Source: Planctomycetaceae bacterium UBA969 (GTDB taxonomy: Bacteria; Planctomycetota; Planctomycetia; Gemmatales; Gemmataceae). Taken from it: 8,264 nucleotides of DNA. The stretch covers positions 1 to 8,264 of the forward strand of contig DBCB01000040.1 in NCBI GenBank assembly GCA_002303765.1, given 5' to 3'. The notes beneath the pieces were generated by a model that had not been told where the DNA came from, ran no database searches, and was given only the letters and a program-made list of their open reading frames with translations. Below are positions 6,055 to 8,264 of this stretch, piece after piece; position 1 is the first letter of the stretch, and the number at the start of each line of letters is the position of its first letter. The position numbers were made by a program, and so were the translations under genes.

Positions 6055-6507
6055 ATGGAACTTGATCAATCTGCATTGCAATCTTTAATCGAGGCTAATG
6101 GAAACGAAGTTTATACGGTTTCCTATGATGGAGGATCGCCTGGGCACACGGGCAATGCTGGTGTTGTACATTGCCTAGATTCATATTGGTCTTACGATGA
6201 TAATGGTAATTTTGGTGGGCCGTATAACGACATCGATGAGGCTCTGTTTGATTGCCATATTGGTTTTGGCGAAGTCGATCTTACCGTAAGCAGCTCTGTA
6301 CTTTCCTCTAAACAAATAGCATCAAGGCTGGAACTCGATTGTTCTGCTGGCCATAGTGTTTGCCTTAACGAGGAAGAATGGGTGATGGACAAAGACGGTG
6401 AACTTAATCTTCGCGCTGAAGAAAAAGACGAAGATGAAGACGAAGACGAAGACGAAGACGAAGACGAAGACGAAGACGAAGACGAAGACGAAGATGAAGA
6501 CGAATAA
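6055..6507 (+). CDS. Hypothetical acidic protein with (Asp-Glu)13 tail
   Basis: A 150-residue protein I do not recognise. The ATG at 6055 has GGAG seven bases upstream. There is no signal peptide or membrane segment, so it is probably cytoplasmic. Residues 1-120 look like a small globular domain with a Gly/Asp/aromatic-rich centre (SYWSYDDNGNFGGPYNDIDEAL, 43-64) and four cysteines (C40, C67, C96, C103). Residues 125-150 are thirteen perfect Asp-Glu pairs, preceded by AEEK, and make an extremely acidic, surely disordered tail. Such tails in other proteins act as nucleic-acid mimics, bind cations or basic proteins, or aid solubility; which applies here is unknown. The tail is encoded by a hexanucleotide repeat, so its length may vary between strains. 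The gene is divergent from the barrel gene and 108 bases ahead of the sulfatase, without clear functional linkage to either. Confidence 0.8.
   Translation: MELDQSALQSLIEANGNEVYTVSYDGGSPGHTGNAGVVHCLDSYWSYDDNGNFGGPYNDIDEALFDCHIGFGEVDLTVSSSVLSSKQIASRLELDCSAGHSVCLNEEEWVMDKDGELNLRAEEKDEDEDEDEDEDEDEDEDEDEDEDEDE
6427..6504 (+). repeat. Hexanucleotide microsatellite (GACGAA)13
   Basis: Thirteen in-phase hexamers of the form GAY-GAA encode the Asp-Glu tail of the upstream gene. Eleven use GAC; the second (6433) and the twelfth (6493) use GAT, leaving nine identical units in the middle. Gain or loss of a unit would not shift the frame. The strand is almost purely purine apart from one pyrimidine per unit. 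It stops exactly before the TAA at 6505. Confidence 0.97.
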
Positions 6508-6522
6508 AGTGGTATTACTTTA
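6505..6522 (+). other. Weak AT-rich hairpin over the stop codon of the acidic-protein gene
   Basis: TAAAGT (6505-6510, including the stop codon) and ACTTTA (6517-6522) form a perfect 6-bp inverted repeat with a six-base loop. There is no T run after it and the stem is AT-rich, so it is a poor terminator. It might stabilise or mark the 3' end of the message. No better terminator separates this gene from the sulfatase, so partial read-through is possible. Confidence 0.25.
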
Positions 6523-6615
6523 ATCAATATCATTTCGCATTTTCATCGATCGGCCGTAAGATATAAGCATCGAGATAATTTTAATAACCGTACCTCCTAG
6601 ATTCTGGAGCTTTCG

Positions 6616-8264
6616 ATGTTTAACCGATTTACGCCAACTTCCTTGGTATTCCTATTGGCAGGTGCTTTTCTTGGCTGGGCGGTGGCATCAGGCAAAGTTC
6701 CCACAAGTTTGTTTTCCTATGCGGTTCCTGTTGACACTGGTATTAATGCCAACGCTAGTTGTTGTTCGGATAATCTTACCAAAGAAAAAATGCTGGCACT
6801 CGCAGTTGCACCACAACCCATTGGCAACACAGATAAGCCCAAGGCTATAACCGAAGGCAAAAAACCAAACATCCTTGTTATCTGGGGCGATGATATTGGC
6901 ACATGGAACATCAGCCATAACAACCGTGGCATGATGGGTTATACGACCCCAAACATTGATCGCATTGCACGGGAAGGCATTTCGTTTACGGATTATTATG
7001 GTCAGCAAAGTTGCACCGCAGGCCGGGCTGCATTTCTTGGTGGCAATGTACCCGTTCGTACAGGCATGACCAAAGTTGGCTTGCCGGGGGCTAAGGAAGG
7101 TTGGCAGAAATCCGATGTCACTATTGCTACCGTTCTTAAATCTAGCGGGTATTCCACCGGGCAGTTTGGCAAAAATCATCAAGGCGATCGCGATGAGCAT
7201 CTTCCCACCATGCATGGTTTTGATGAATTCTATGGCAGTCTTTATCATTTGAATGCTGAAGAAGAACCAGAAAACCGTGATTACCCTCGTGATTTAAAAC
7301 TTCCCAACGGCAAGACATTCTTTGAAACATATGGCCCCCGTGGCGTGATTAAGTGCAAGGCCGATGGTAAAGGCGGCCAGACCATCGAGAACACCGGCCC
7401 ACTTAATAAGAAACGTATGGAAACCATTGATGATGAAACCATCAAGGCCGCCAAAGATTTTATCTCCCAAAAAAACAAGGAAGACAAACCCTTTTTCTGC
7501 TGGTGGAACGGTACCAGGATGCACTTTCGAACGCATGTTAAAAAAGAAAACCTCGGCAAGTCAGGCCAAGATGAATACAGCGATGGCATGGTTGAACATG
7601 ATGGCCATGTAGGCGAATTACTCGGCCTCCTTGATGAATTAAAAATTGCAGATAACACGATTGTTCTATATTCCACCGATAATGGCCCCCACTATAATAC
7701 TTGGCCAGATGCTGGAACCACTCCCTTTCGAAGCGAAAAAAATTCCAATTGGGAAGGGGCCTACAGAGTTCCGACATTTGTTCGCTGGCCGGGCAAGTTT
7801 CCTGCGGGCGTTACGCGAAATGGTGTTGTCTCTCATGAAGATTGGTTGCCAACCTTTGCAGCCTTGGCGGGCGAGCCTGATATCAAAGATAAACTTGCCA
7901 AGGGGGTTGAGCTCGATGGCAGGCGCTACAGAAATTACATTGATGGTTACAATCAAACTAGCTACTTAAGCGGCCAAGAGAAAAATTCCCCCCGTAATGA
8001 ATTCTTTTATGTAAATGATGATGGCCATATTGTTGCTATCCGTTTCAACGATTGGAAAGCTGTATTCCTAGAAAACCGCGGGGAGGCATTCGGGGTATGG
8101 CGTGAACCTTTTATCGAACTTCGAGTTCCACTATTGTTTCATCTAAGGCGTGATCCTTTCGAAAAAGCACAGCATAACTCCAACACTTACAATGACTGGT
8201 TTTTAGATAGGCCATTTGTTGTCGTTCCTTTGCAGCAAATCGCAGCAAAGTTTTTGATGAGCAT
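6616..8264 (+). CDS. Type I sulfatase (arylsulfatase-like), 3' end beyond the window
   Basis: An open frame of 549 codons runs from the ATG at 6616 (GGAG six bases upstream) to the window edge without a stop. It encodes a formylglycine-dependent sulfatase that hydrolyses sulfate esters. The N-terminus (LVFLLAGAFLGWAVASG, residues 10-26) is a signal or membrane anchor, so the enzyme acts outside the cytoplasm. A variable spacer with a Cys-Cys pair (49-50) follows. The catalytic domain begins KKPNILVIWGDDIG: D92 and D93 bind the metal. C133-T-A-G-R137 fits C-x-P/A-x-R, with C133 to be converted to formylglycine. Other expected active-site residues are K186 and H188 (FGKNHQGD), H303 (TRMHF), D355-N356 (STDNGPH) and K375 (FRSEKNSNWEGAYRVP). 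The C-terminal subdomain is present to HLRRDPFEKAQHNS (about 509-522), so probably only a short tail is missing. Maturation needs a formylglycine-generating enzyme, not seen here. The sulfated substrate cannot be told. Confidence 0.95.
   Translation, partial: MFNRFTPTSLVFLLAGAFLGWAVASGKVPTSLFSYAVPVDTGINANASCCSDNLTKEKMLALAVAPQPIGNTDKPKAITEGKKPNILVIWGDDIGTWNISHNNRGMMGYTTPNIDRIAREGISFTDYYGQQSCTAGRAAFLGGNVPVRTGMTKVGLPGAKEGWQKSDVTIATVLKSSGYSTGQFGKNHQGDRDEHLPTMHGFDEFYGSLYHLNAEEEPENRDYPRDLKLPNGKTFFETYGPRGVIKCKADGKGGQTIENTGPLNKKRMETIDDETIKAAKDFISQKNKEDKPFFCWWNGTRMHFRTHVKKENLGKSGQDEYSDGMVEHDGHVGELLGLLDELKIADNTIVLYSTDNGPHYNTWPDAGTTPFRSEKNSNWEGAYRVPTFVRWPGKFPAGVTRNGVVSHEDWLPTFAALAGEPDIKDKLAKGVELDGRRYRNYIDGYNQTSYLSGQEKNSPRNEFFYVNDDGHIVAIRFNDWKAVFLENRGEAFGVWREPFIELRVPLLFHLRRDPFEKAQHNSNTYNDWFLDRPFVVVPLQQIAAKFLMS

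Noticed and set aside
6192..6533. Minus-strand open frame with a long poly-serine run
   Set aside because: It is the antisense reading of the Asp-Glu repeat and the gene at 6055-6507; the serine run is a by-product of the hexamer and there is no ribosome site.
6688..7248. Minus-strand open frame of 186 codons
   Set aside because: It lies wholly inside the sulfatase gene, whose plus-strand product has clear family motifs. It is a shadow frame.
2377..8264. Hydrolase, DUF1080 protein, barrel and sulfatase as a polysaccharide utilisation operon
   Set aside because: Strands alternate, two of the genes have individual terminators, and no glycoside hydrolase, SusC/SusD pair or regulator is seen. 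These families are scattered widely in planctomycete genomes.

Overview
The window looks like an ordinary chromosomal stretch from a member of the Planctomycetota. The evidence is the company of families: a TIGR03067-type planctomycete domain in a secreted protein, a secreted DUF1080 (3-keto-disaccharide hydrolase type) protein, a secreted BD-FAE-like alpha/beta hydrolase, and a type I sulfatase with an N-terminal anchor. Base composition is moderate (two 60-base rows counted by eye gave 38% and 55% G+C), lower than many planctomycetes. Genus cannot be told from the window.

Layout, left to right. (1) Minus strand, 52-1515: two monocistronic genes, each followed by a Rho-independent terminator: a 108-residue unknown protein (1189-1515) and a secreted two-domain TIGR03067-like protein (136-1059). 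(2) Plus strand, 1746-3327: a GNAT acetyltransferase whose last ten codons and stop are duplicated just downstream, then a secreted alpha/beta hydrolase ending in a strong terminator. (3) 3400-3525, minus strand: a decayed C-terminal fragment of an outer-membrane beta-barrel gene, clearly related to the intact barrel gene further right. (4) Plus strand, 3617-4357: secreted DUF1080 protein with its own terminator. (5) Minus strand, 4550-5812: the intact FadL/OmpP1-like barrel. (6) Plus strand, 6055-6507: an unrecognised acidic protein ending in thirteen Asp-Glu pairs encoded by a hexanucleotide microsatellite. (7) Plus strand, 6616 to the window edge: a sulfatase open to the right edge, 549 codons seen without a stop.

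The genes do not form one operon: strands alternate and several have individual terminators. Hydrolase, DUF1080 protein, sulfatase and outer-membrane barrel are consistent with extracytoplasmic breakdown and uptake of complex (possibly sulfated) organic matter, but that is inference from families only. I found no RNA gene, CRISPR array, insertion sequence, phage gene or defence system, and no convincing undescribed multi-gene system. The most informative signals are evolutionary scars: the barrel remnant at 3400-3525, the duplicated acetyltransferase gene tail at 2184-2283, and the (Asp-Glu)13 repeat.
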